Assembly (NCBI GenBank): GCA_030490835.1
Contig: CM059971.1
Span: 47,044,012-47,108,011, forward strand
Origin: Annona cherimola
Taxonomy: Eukaryota; Streptophyta; Magnoliopsida; Magnoliales; Annonaceae
Reading direction: 5' to 3'
DNA: 64,000 nt
This document shows positions 39,201-53,000 of this stretch, in pieces. The notes under the pieces are model-generated. The model was given only the letters and a program-made list of their open reading frames with translations. It made no database searches and was not told where the DNA came from. Positions within the stretch are counted from its first letter, which is position 1. Every line of letters begins with the position of its first letter. Both the position numbers and the translations under genes were made by a program.

Positions 39201-42200
39201 AAAACCCAAATCGGACGTAAGGAACTTCAATAAATAAGAATTAACAGCAATCCCTTTATTTTGTTTGCATTTGAACGACAACAAATGACCTTAAAGGCGT
39301 TCGAATCGAATCAACTGAATTCAGTCGGATAGAATGAACTTTGATTATTTAGAATAGTGTATTACTCAATCTAATTGACTTAATTTGACTGTAATGTGAA
39401 CGAGTAAACTTTAACGCATTCCAATAGATTCAAAACAACCGAATCGGACGTAAGTAACTTCAACAAATAAGAACTAACAACAATCCCATGATTTCGTTTG
39501 CATACGAACGACAACGGATGACGTTAAAGGCATTCAAATCGAATCAAATGGATTGAGTTGGATAGAATGAACTTTGATTATTTACAATAGTGTACAACTC
39601 AATCTAATTGACTTGATTTTACTATAATGTGAACGAGTAAACTTTAACGCATTCTAAAAGATTCAAAACAACCGAATCGAACGTAAGGAATTTCAATAAA
39701 CAAGAATTAAGAACAATCCCTTGATTTTATTTACATTCGAACGACAACGAACGACCTTAAAAGCATTGAAATCGAATCAAATGAATTCAGTCGGAGAGAA
39801 GGAACTTTGATTATTGAGAATAGTGTACAACTCAATCTAATTGACTTGATTTTACAGTAATGAGAACGAGTAAACTTTAACGCATTCTAATAAATTCATA
39901 AAACCCAAATCGGATGTAAGGAACTTAAATAAAATAGAATTAACAACTATCCCTTGATTTTATTTACATTCGAACGACAACAAACGACCTTAAAAGCATT
40001 TAAATCGAATCAAATGAATTAATTCGGATAGAACGAAATTTGATTATTTAGAATAGTGTACAACTCAATCTAATTGAGTTGATTTGACTGTAATGAGAAC
40101 GAGTAAACTTTAACGCATTCTAATAGATTCAAAATGACCAAATCGAACGTAAGCAACTTCAATAAACAAGAATTAACAACATTCCCTTGATTTTATTTAC
40201 ATTCGAACGACAACGAACGACCTTAAAAGCATTGAAATCGAATCAAATGAATTCAGTCGGAGAGAATGAATTTTGATTATTTAGAATAGTGTACAACTCA
40301 ATCTAATCGACTTGATTTTACAGTAATGAGAACGAGTAAACTTTAACGCATTCTACTAAATTCAAAAAACCCAAATCGGATGTAAGGAACTTCAATAAAC
40401 AAGAATTAACAACAATCCCTTGATTTTATTTACATTCGAACGACAACGAACGACCTTAAAATCATTGAAATCGAATCAAATAAATTCAGTCGGATAGAAT
40501 GAACTTTGATTATTTAGAATAGTGTACAGCTCAATCTAATTGACTTGATTTGACTGTAATTAGAACGAGTAAACTTTAACGCATTCTAATAAATTGAAAA
40601 AACCCAAATCGGATGTAAGGAACTTCAATAAATAAGAATTAACAACTATCCCTTGATTTTATTTACATTCGAACGACAACGAACGACCTTAAAAGCATTG
40701 AAATCGAATCAAATGAATTAATTCGGATAGAACGAACTTTGATTATTTAGAATAGTGTACAACTCAATCTAATTGACTTGATTTTACTGTAATGTGAACG
40801 AGTAAACTTTAACGCATTCTAATAGATTCAAAACAACCAAATCGAACGTAAGGAACTTCAATAAACAAGAATTAAGAACATTCCCTTGATTTTATTTACA
40901 TTCGAACGACAACGAACGACCTTAAAAGTATTGAAATCGAATCAAATGAATTCTGTCGGATAGAACGAACTTTGATTATTTAGAATAGTGTACAACTCAA
41001 TCTAATTGAGTTGATTTGACTGTAATGAGAACGAGTAAACTTTAACGCATTCTAATAAATTGAAAAAACCCAAATCGGATGTAAGGAATTTCAATAAATA
41101 AGAATTAACAACTATCCCTTGATTTTATTTACATTCGAACGACAACGAACGACCTTAAAAGCATTGAAATCGAATCAAATGAATTAATTCGGATAGAACG
41201 AACTTTGATTATTTAGAATAGTGTACAACTCAATCTAATTGACTTGATTTTACTATAATGTGAACGAGTAAACTTTAACGCATTCTAAAAGATTCAAAAC
41301 AACCGAATCGAACGTAAGGAATTTCAATAAACAAGAATTAAGAACAATCCCTTGATTTTATTTACATTCGAACGACAACGAACGACCTTAAAAGCATTGA
41401 AATCGAATCAAATGAATTCAGTCGGAGAGAAGGAACTTTGATTATTGAGAATAGTGTACAACTCAATCTAATTGACTTGATTTTACAGTAATGAGAACGA
41501 GTAAACTTTAACGCATTCTAATAAATTCATAAAACCCAAATCGGATGTAAGGAACTTAAATAAAATAGAATTAACAACAATCCCTTGATTTTATTTACAT
41601 TCAAACGACAACAAACGACCTTAAAAGCATTTAAATCGAATCAAATGAATTAATTCGGATAGAACGAAATTTGATTATTTAGAATAGTGTACAACTCAAT
41701 CTAATTGAGTTGATTTGACTGTAATGAGAACGAGTAAACTTTAACGCATTCTAATAGATTCAAAACGACCAAATCGAACGTAAGCAACTTCAATAAACAA
41801 GAATTAACAACATTCCCTTGATTTTATTTACATTCGAACGACAACGAACGACCTTAAAAGCATTAAAATCGAATCAAATGAATTCAGTCGGAGAGAATGA
41901 ATTTTGATTATTTAGAATAGTGTACAACTCAATCTAATCGACTTGATTTTACAGTAATGAGAACGAGTAAACTTTAACGCATTCTACTAAATTCAAAAAA
42001 CCCAAATCGGATGTAAGGAACTTCAATAAACAAGAATTAACAACAATCCCTTGATTTTATTTACATTCGAACGACAACGAACGACCTTAAAATCATTGAA
42101 ATCGAATCAAATAAATTCAGTCGGATAGAATGAACTTTGATTATTTAGAATAGTGTACAGCTCAATCTAATCGACTTGATTTGACTGTAATTAGAACGAG

Positions 42201-42659
42201 TAAACTTTAACGCATTCTAATAAATTGAAAAAACCAAATCGGATGTAAGGAACTTCAATAAATAAGAATTAACAACTATCCCTTGATTTTATTTACATTC
42301 GAACGACAACGAACGACCTTAAAAGCATTGAAATCGAATCAAATGAATTAATTCGGATAGAACGAACTTTGATTATTTAGAATAGTGTACAACTCAATCT
42401 AATTGACTTGATTTTACTGTAATGTGAACGAGTAAACTTTAACGCATTCTAATAGATTCAAAACAACCAAATCGAACGTAAGGAACTTCAATAAACAAGA
42501 ATTAAGAACATTCCCTTGATTTTATTTACATTCGAACGACAACGAACGACCTTAAAAGTATTGAAATCGAATCAAATGAATTCTGTCGGATAGAACGAAC
42601 TTTGATTATTTAGAATAGTGTACAACTCAATCTAATTGAGTTGATTTGACTGTAATGAG

Positions 42660-45455
42660 AACGAGTAAACTTTAACGCATTCTAATAAATTGAAAAAACC
42701 CAAATCGGATGTAAGGAACTTCAATAAATAAGAATTAACAACTATCCCTTGATTTTATTTATATTCGAACGACAACGAACGACCTTAAAAGCATTGAAAT
42801 CGAATCAAATGAATTAATTCGGATAGAACGAACTTTGATTATTTAGAATAGTGTACAACTCAATCTAATTGACTTGATTTTACTGTAATGTGAACGAGTA
42901 AACTTTAACGCATTCTAATAGATTCAAAACAACCAAATCGAACGTAAGGAACTTCAATAAACAAGAATTAAGAACATTCCCTTGATTTTATTTACATTCG
43001 AACGACAACGAACGACCTTAAAAGTATTGAAATCGAATCAAATGAATTCTGTCGGATAGAACGAACTTTGATTATTTAGAATAGTGTACAACTCAATCTA
43101 ATTGAGTTGATTTGACTGTAATGAGAACGAGTAAACTTTAACGCATTCTAATAGATTCAAAACAACCAAATCGAACGTAAGCAACTTCAATAAACATGAA
43201 TTAACAACATTCCCTTGATTTTATTTACATTCGAACGACAACGAACGACCTTAAAAGCATTGAAATTGAATCAAATGAATTCGGTCGGAGAGAATGAATT
43301 TTCATTATTTAGAATAGAGTACAACTCAATCTAATTGACTTGATTTTACAGTAATTAGAACGAGTAAACTTTAACGCATTCTACTAAATTCAAAAAACCC
43401 AAATCGGATGTAAGGAACTTCAATAAACAAGAATTAACAACTATCCCGTGATTTTATTTACATTCGAATGACAACGAACGACCTTAAAAGCATTGAAATT
43501 GAATCAAATAAATTCAGTCGGATAGAATGAACTTTGATTATTTAGAATAGTGTACAACTCAATCTAATTGAGTTGATTTAACTGTAATGAGAACGAGTAA
43601 ACTTTAACGCATTCTAATAGATTCAAAACAACCAAATCGAACGTAAGCAACTTCAATAAACAAGAATTAACAACATTCCCTTGATTTTATTTACATTCGA
43701 ACGACAACGAACGACCTTAAAAGCATTGAAATCGAATCAAATGAATTCAGTCGGAGAGAATGAATTTTGATTATTTAGAATAGTGTACAACTCAATCTAA
43801 TCGACTTGATTTTACAGTAATGAGAACGAGTAAACTTTAACGCATTCTACTAAATTCAAAAAACCCAAATCGAATGTAAGGAACTTCAATAAACAAGAAT
43901 TAACAACAATCCCTTGATTTTATTTACATTCGAACGACAACGAACGACCTTAAAATCATTGAAATCGAATCAAATAAATTCAGTCGGATAGAATGAACTT
44001 TGATTATTTAGAATAGTGTACAGCTCAATCTAATTGACTTGATTTGACTGTAATTAGAACGAGTAAACTTTAACGCATTCTAATAAATTGAAAAAACCCA
44101 AATCGGTTGTAAGGAACTTCAATAAATAAGAATTAACAACTACCCCTTGATTTTATTTACATTCGAACGACAACGAACGACCTTAAAAGCATTGAAATCG
44201 AATCAAATGAATTAATTCGGATAGAACGAACTTTGATTATTTAGAATAGTGTACAACTCAATCTAATTGACTTGATTTTACTGTAATGTGAACGAGTAAA
44301 CTTTAACGCATTCTAATAGATTCAAAACAACCAAATCGAACGTAAGGAACTTCAATAAACAAGAATTAAGAACATTCCCTTGATTTTATTTACATTCGAA
44401 CGACAACGAACGACCTTAAAAGTATTGAAATCGAATCAAATGAATTCTGTCGGATAGAACGAACTTTGATTATTTAGAATAGTGTACAACTCAATCTAAT
44501 TGAGTTGATTTGACTGTAATGAGAACGAGTAAACTTTAACGCATTCTAATAGATTCAAAACAACCAAATCGAACGTAAGCAACTTCAATAAACATGAATT
44601 AACAACATTCCCTTGATTTTATTTACATTCGAACGACAACGAACGACCTTAAAAGCATTGAAATTGAATCAAATGAATTCGGTCGGAGAGAATGAATTTT
44701 CATTATTTAGAATAGAGTACAACTCAATCTAATTGACTTGATTTTACAGTAATTAGAACGAGTAAACTTTAACGCATTCTACTAAATTCAAAAAACCCAA
44801 ATCGGATGTAAGGAACTTCAATAAACAAGAATTAACAACTATCCCGTGATTTTATTTACATTCGAATGACAACGAACGACCTTAAAAGCATTGAAATTGA
44901 ATCAAATAAATTCAGTCGGATAGAATGAACTTTGATTATTTAGAATAGTGTACAACTCAATCTAATTGAGTTGATTTAACTGTAATGAGAACGAGTAAAC
45001 TTTAACGCATTCTAATAGATTCAAAACAACCAAATCGAACGTAAGCAACTTCAATAAACAAGAATTAACAACATTCCCTTGATTTTATTTACATTCGAAC
45101 GACAACGAACGACCTTAAAAGCATTGAAATCGAATCAAATGAATTCAGTCGGAGAGAATGAATTTTGATTATTTAGAATAGTGTACAACTCAATCTAATC
45201 GACTTGATTTTACAGTAATGAGAACGAGTAAACTTTAACGCATTCTACTAAATTCAAAAAACCCAAATCGAATGTAAGGAACTTCAATAAACAAGAATTA
45301 ACAACAATCCCTTGATTTTATTTACATTCGAACGACAACGAACGACCTTAAAATCATTGAAATCGAATCAAATAAATTCAGTCGGATAGAATGAACTTTG
45401 ATTATTTAGAATAGTGTACGGCTCAATCTAATTGACTTGATTTGACTGTAATTAG
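42660..45455 (+). repeat. Tandem 6-monomer higher-order repeat units
   Basis: The rare change AGAATAGAGTAC (usual AGAATAGTGTAC) occurs with its GAGT ending at 43320 and 44718, exactly 1398 bp (6 x 233) apart, along with the shared word AACTATCCCGTG. Copies are about 42660-44057 and 44058-45455. Blocks with the same 6-monomer step also occur near 23571/24969 and 29629/31027/32425. Confidence 0.8.
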
Positions 45456-48400
45456 AACGAGTAAACTTTAACGCATTCTAATAAATTGAAAAAACCCAAA
45501 TCGGATGTAAGGAACTTCAATAAATAAGAATTAACAACTATCCCTTGATTTTATTTACATTCGAACGACAACGAACGACCTTAAAAGCATTGAAATCGAA
45601 TCAAATGAATTAATTCGGATAGAACGAACTTTGATTATTTAGAATAGTGTACAACTCAATCTAATTGACTTGATTTTACTGTAATGTGAACGAGTAAACT
45701 TTAACGCATTCTAATAGATTCAAAACAACCAAATCGAACGTAAGGAACTTCAATAAACAAGAATTAAGAACATTCCCTTGATTTTATTTACATTCGAACG
45801 ACAACGAACGACCTTAAAAGTATTGAAATCGAATCAAATGAATTCTGTCGGATAGAACGAACTTTGATTATTTAGAATAGTGTACAACTCAATCTAATTG
45901 AGTTGATTTGACTGTAATGAGAACGAGTAAACTTTAACGCATTCTAATAGATTCAAAACAACCAAATCGAACGTAAGCAACTTCAATAAACATGAATTAA
46001 CAACATTCCCTTGATTTTATTTACATTCGAACGACAACGAACGACCTTAAAAGCATTGAAATCGAATCAAATGAATTCAGTCGGAGAGAATGAATTTTCA
46101 TTATTTAGAATAGTGTACAACTCAATCTAATTGACTTGATTTTACAGTAATTAGAACGAGTAAACTTTAACGCATTCTACTAAATTCAAAAAACCCAAAT
46201 CGGATGTAAGGAACTTCAATAAACAAGAATTAACAACAATCCCGTGATTTTATTTACATTCGAATGACAACGAACGACCTTAAAAGCATTGAAATTGAAT
46301 CAAATAAATTCAGTCGGATAGAATGAACTTTGATTACTTAGAATAGTGTACAACTCAAACTAATTGACTTGATTTGACTGTAATTAGAACGAGTAAACTT
46401 TAACGCATTCTAATAAATTCAAAAAACCCAAATCGGACGTAAGGAACTTCAATAAATAAGAATTAACAGCAATCCCTTTATTTTGTTTGCATTTGAACGA
46501 CAACAAATGACCTTAAAGGCGTTCGAATCGAATCAACTGAATTCAGTCGGATAGAATGAACTTTGATTATTTAGAATAGTGTATTACTCAATCTAATTGA
46601 CTTAATTTGACTGTAATGTGAACGAGTAAACTTTAACGCATTCCAATAGATTCAAAACAACCGAATCGGACGTAAGTAACTTCAACAAATAAGAACTAAC
46701 AACAATCCCATGATTTCGTTTGCATACGAACGACAACGGATGACGTTAAAGGCATTCAAATCGAATCAAATGAATTGAGTTGGATAGAATGAACTTTGAT
46801 TATTTACAATAGTGTACAACTCAATCTAATTGACTTGATTTTACTATAATGTGAACGAGTAAACTTTAACGCATTCTAAAAGATTCAAAACAACCGAATC
46901 GAACCTAAGGAATTTCAATAAACAAGAATTAAGAACAATCCCTTGATTTTATTTACATTCGAACGACAACGAACGACCTTAAAAGCATTGAAATCGAATC
47001 AAATGAATTCAGTCGGAGAGAAGGAACTTTGATTATTGAGAATAGTGTACAACTCAATCTTATTGACTTGATTTTACAGTAATGAGAACGAGTAAACTTT
47101 AACGCATTCTAATAAATTCATAAAACCCAAATCGGATGTAAGGAACTTAAATAAAATAGAATTAACAACTATCCCTTGATTTTATTTACATTCGAACGAC
47201 AACAAACGACCTTAAAAGCATTTAAATCGAATCAAATGAATTAATTCGGATAGAACGAAATTTGATTATTTAGAATAGTGTACAACTCAATCTAATTGAG
47301 TTGATTTGACTGTAATGAGAACGAGTAAACTTTAACGCATTCTAATAGATTCAAAATGACCAAATCGAACGTAAGCAACTTCAATAAACAAGAATTAACA
47401 ACATTCCCTTGATTTTATTTACATTCGAACGACAACGAACGACCTTAAAAGCATTGAAATCGAATCAAATGAATTCAGTCGGAGAGAATGAATTTTGATT
47501 ATTTAGAATAGTGTACAACTCAATCTAATCGACTTGATTTTACAGTAATGAGAACGAGTAAACTTTAACGCATTCTACTAAATTCAAAAAACCCAAATCG
47601 GATGTAAGGAACTTCAATAAACAAGAATTAACAACAATCCCTTGATTTTATTTACATTCGAACGACAACGAACGACCTTAAAATCATTGAAATCGAATCA
47701 AATAAATTCAGTCGGATAGAATGAACTTTGATTATTTAGAATAGTGTACGGCTCAATCTAATTGACTTGATTTGACTGTAATTAGAACGAGTAAACTTTA
47801 ACGCATTCTAATAAATTGAAAAAACCCAAATCGGATGTAAGGAACTTCAATAAATAAGAATTAACAACTATCCCTTGATTTTATTTACATTCGAACGACA
47901 ACGAACGACCTTAAAAGCATTGAAATCGAATCAAATGAATTAATTCGGATAGAACGAACTTTGATTATTTAGAATAGTGTACAACTCAATCTAATTGACT
48001 TGATTTTACTGTAATGTGAACGAGTAAACTTTAACGCATTCTAATAGATTCAAAACAACCAAATCGAACGTAAGGAACTTCAATAAACAAGAATTAAGAA
48101 CATTCCCTTGATTTTATTTACATTCGAACGACAACGAACGACCTTAAAAGTATTGAAATCGAATCAAATGAATTCTGTCGGATAGAACGAACTTTGATTA
48201 TTTAGAATAGTGTACAACTCAATCTAATTGAGTTGATTTGACTGTAATGAGAACGAGTAAACTTTAACGCATTCTAATAGATTCAAAACAACCAAATCGA
48301 ACGTAAGCAACTTCAATAAACATGAATTAACAACATTCCCTTGATTTTATTTACATTCGAACGACAACGAACGACCTTAAAAGCATTGAAATCGAATCAA

Positions 48401-50080
48401 ATGAATTCAGTCGGAGAGAATGAATTTTCATTATTTAGAATAGTGTACAACTCAATCTAATTGACTTGATTTTACAGTAATTAGAACGAGTAAACTTTAA
48501 CGCATTCTACTAAATTCAAAAAACCCAAATCGGATGTAAGGAACTTCAATAAACAAGAATTAACAACAATCCCGTGATTTTATTTACATTCGAATGACAA
48601 CGAACGACCTTAAAAGCATTGAAATTGAATCAAATAAATTCAGTCGGATAGAATGAACTTTGATTACTTAGAATAGTGTACAACTCAAACTAATTGACTT
48701 GATTTGACTGTAATTAGAACGAGTAAACTTTAACGCATTCTAATAAATTCAAAAAACCCAAATCGGACGTAAGGAACTTCAATAAATAAGAATTAACAGC
48801 AATCCCTTTATTTTGTTTGCATTTGAACGACAACAAATGACCTTAAAGGCGTTCGAATCGAATCAACTGAATTCAGTCGGATAGAATGAACTTTGATTAT
48901 TTAGAATAGTGTATTACTCAATCTAATTGACTTAATTTGACTGTAATGTGAACGAGTAAACTTTAACGCATTCCAATAGATTCAAAACAACCGAATCGGA
49001 CGTAAGTAACTTCAACAAATAAGAACTAACAACAATCCCATGATTTCGTTTGCATACGAACGACAACGGATGACGTTAAAGGCATTCAAATCGAATCAAA
49101 TGAATTGAGTTGGATAGAATGAACTTTGATTATTTACAATAGTGTACAACTCAATCTAATTGACTTGATTTTACTATAATGTGAACGAGTAAACTTTAAC
49201 GCATTCTAAAAGATTCAAAACAACCGAATCGAACCTAAGGAATTTCAATAAACAAGAATTAAGAACAATCCCTTGATTTTATTTACATTCGAACGACAAC
49301 GAACGACCTTAAAAGCATTGAAATCGAATCAAATGAATTCAGTCGGAGAGAAGGAACTTTGATTATTGAGAATAGTGTACAACTCAATCTTATTGACTTG
49401 ATTTTACAGTAATGAGAACGAGTAAACTTTAACGCATTCTAATAAATTCATAAAACCCAAATCGGATGTAAGGAACTTAAATAAAATAGAATTAACAACT
49501 ATCCCTTGATTTTATTTACATTCGAACGACAACAAACGACCTTAAAAGCATTTAAATCGAATCAAATGAATTAATTCGGATAGAACGAAATTTGATTATT
49601 TAGAATAGTGTACAACTCAATCTAATTGAGTTGATTTGACTGTAATGAGAACGAGTAAACTTTAACGCATTCTAATAGATTCAAAATGACCAAATCGAAC
49701 GTAAGCAACTTCAATAAACAAGAATTAACAACATTCCCTTGATTTTATTTACATTCGAACGACAACGAACGACCTTAAAAGCATTGAAATCGAATCAAAT
49801 GAATTCAGTCGGAGAGAATGAATTTTGATTATTTAGAATAGTGTACAACTCAATCTAATCGACTTGATTTTACAGTAATGAGAACGAGTAAACTTTAACG
49901 CATTCTACTAAATTCAAAAAACCCAAATCGGATGTAAGGAACTTCAATAAACAAGAATTAACAACAATCCCTTGATTTTATTTACATTCGAACGACAACG
50001 AACGACCTTAAAATCATTGAAATCGAATCAAATAAATTCAGTCGGATAGAATGAACTTTGATTATTTAGAATAGTGTACA
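45421..50080 (+). repeat. Near-identical tandem duplication of a 10-monomer block
   Basis: Private variants recur exactly 2330 bp (10 x 233) apart: GTACGGCTC at 45421 and 47751, GAACCTAAGG at 46901 and 49231, and CAATCTTATTGAC at about 47055 and 49385. I found no indel between the copies. Sharing several private changes with almost no new ones makes this one of the youngest events in the window. Confidence 0.92.
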
Positions 50081-53000
50081 GCTCAATCTAATTGACTTGA
50101 TTTGACTGTAATTAGAACGAGTAAACTTTAACGCATTCTAATAAATTGAAAAAACCCAAATCGGATGTAAGGAACTTCAATAAATAAGAATTAACAACTA
50201 TCCCTTGATTTTATTTACATTCGAACGACAACGAACGACCTTAAAAGCATTGAAATAGAATCAAATGAATTAATTCGGATAGAACGAACTTTGATTATTT
50301 AGAATAGTGTACAACTCAATCTAATTGACTTGATTTGACTGGTATGAGAACGAGTAAACTTTAACGCATTCTAATAGATTCAAAACAACCAAATCGAACA
50401 TAAGGAACTTCAATAAACAAGAAGTAACAACAATCCCTTGATTTTATTTACATTCGAACGACAACGAACGACCTTAAAAGCATTGAAATAGAATCAAATG
50501 AATTAATTCGGATAGAACGAACTTTGATTATTTAGAATAGTGTACAACTCAATCTAATTGACTTGATTTGACTGGTATGAGAACGAGTAAACTTTAACGC
50601 ATTCTAATAGATTCAAAACAACCAAATCGAACATAAGGAACTTCAATAAACAAGAAGTAACAACAATCCCTTGATTTTATTTACATTCGAACGACAACGA
50701 ACGACCTTAAAATCATTGAAATCGAATCAAATAAATTCAGTCGGATAGAATGAACTTTGATTATTTAGAATAGTGTACAGCTCAATCTAATTGACTTGAT
50801 TTGACTGTAATTAGAACGAGTAAACTTTAACGCATTCTAATAAATTGAAAAAACCCAAATCGGATGTAAGGAACTTCAATAAATAAGAATTAACAACTAT
50901 CCCTTGATTTTATTTACATTCGAACGACAACGAACGACCTTAAAAGCATTGAAATCGAATCAAATGAATTAATTCGGATAGAACGAACTTTGATTATTTA
51001 GAATAGTGTACAACTCAATCTAATTGACTTGATTTGACTGGTATGAGAACGAGTAAACTTTAACGCATTCTAATAGATTCAAAACAACCAAATCGAACAT
51101 AAGGAACTTCAATAAACAAGAAGTAACAACAATCCCTTGATTTTATTTACATTCGAACGACAACGAACGACGTTAAAAGCATTGAAATCGAATCAAATGA
51201 ATTCAGTCGGATAGAATGAATTTTGATTATTTAGAATAGTGTACAACTCAATCTAATTGACTTGATTTTACAGTAATGAGAACGAGTAAACTTTAACGCA
51301 TTCTAATAAATTCAAAACCCCAAATCGGATGTAAGGAACTTCAATAAACAAGAATTAACAACTATCCCTTGATTTTATTTACATTCGAACGACAACGAAC
51401 GACCTTAAAAGCATTGAAATCGAACCAAATGAATTAATTCGGATAGAACGAACTTTGATTATTTAGAATAGTGTACAACTCAATCTAATTGACTTGATTT
51501 GACTGTAATGAGAACGAGTAAACTTTAACGCATTCTAATAGATTCAAAAAAACCAAATCGAACGTAAGGAACTTCAATAAACAAGAATTAACAACAATCC
51601 CTTGATTTCATTTACATTCGAACGACAACGAACGACTTTAAAAGCATTGAAATCGAATCAAATGAATTCAGTCGGATAGAATGAATTTTGATTATTTAGA
51701 ATAGTGTACAACTCAATCTAATTGACTTGATTTTACAATAATGAGAACGAGTAAACTTTAACGCATTCTAATAAATTCAAAAACCCAAATCGGATGTAAG
51801 GAACTTCAATAAACAAGAATTAACAACTATCCCTTGATTTTATTTACATTCCAACGACAACAAATGACCTTAAAAGCATTGAAATCGAATCAAATGAATT
51901 AATTCGTATAGAATGAACTTTGATTATTTAGAATAGTGTACAACTCAATCTAATTGACTTGATTTGACTGTAGTGAGATCGAGTAAACTTTAAAGCATTC
52001 CAATAGATTTAAAGCAACCGAATCGGACGTAAAGAACTTCAATAAATAAGAATTAACAGCAATCCCTTTATTTTGTTTGCATTTGAACGACAACAAATGA
52101 CCTTAAAGGCGTTCGAATCGAATCAACTGAATTCAGTCGGATAGAATGAACTTTGATTATTTAGAATAGTGTATTACTCAATCTAATTGACTTAATTTGA
52201 CTGTAATGTGAACGAGTAAACTTTAACGCATTCCAATAGATTCAAAACAACCGAATCGGACGTAAGGAACTTCAACAAATAAGAACTAACAACAATCCCA
52301 TGATTTCGTTTGCATACGAACGAGAACGGATGACGTTAAAGGCATTCAAATCGAATCAAATGAATTGAGTTGGAAAGAATGAACTTTGATTATTTAGAAT
52401 AGTGTACAACTCAATCTAATTGACTTGATTTTACTATAATGTGAACGAGTAAACTTTAACGCATTCTAATAGATTCAATACAACCAAATCGAACGTAAGG
52501 AACATCAATAAACGAGAATTAACAACAATCCCTTGATTTTATTTACATTCGAACGACAACGAACGACCTTAAAAGCATTGAAATCGAATCAAATGAATTC
52601 AGTCGGATAGAAGGAACTTTGATTATTTAGAATAGTGTACAACTCAATCTAATTGACTTGATTTTACAGTAATGAGAACGAGTAAACTTTAACGCATTCT
52701 AATAAATTCAAAAAACCCAAATCGGATGTAAGGAACTTCAATAAACAAGAATTAACAACTATCCCTTGATTTTATTTACATTCGAACGACAACAAACGAC
52801 CTTAAAAGCATTGAAATCGAATCAAATGAATTAATTCGGATAGAACGAACTTTGATTATTTAGAATAGTGTACAACTCAATCTAATTGACTTGATTTTAC
52901 TATAATGTGAACGAGTAAACTTTAACGCATTCTAATAGATTCAAAACAGCCAAATCGAACGTAAGCAACTTCAATAAACAAGAATTAACAACATTCCCTT

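Larger units (their letters stand above)
18900..50080 (+). repeat. Core domain: variable higher-order repeats
   Basis: Monomers here belong to a limited set of types in repeating order. The marker GTACAGCTC or GTACGGCTC (usual form GTACAACTC) has its GCTC at 20817, 22448, 24312, 28506, 30370, 31768, 33772, 35869, 36335, 37966, 38199, 40529, 42160, 44023, 45421, 47751 and 50081. Intervals are 7, 8, 18, 8, 6, 9 (less 93 bp), 9, 2, 7, 1, 10, 7, 8 (less 1 bp), 6, 10 and 10 monomers. The order is therefore higher-order but not fixed in length, as expected from repeated unequal exchange or replication-based block duplication. Confidence 0.85.
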
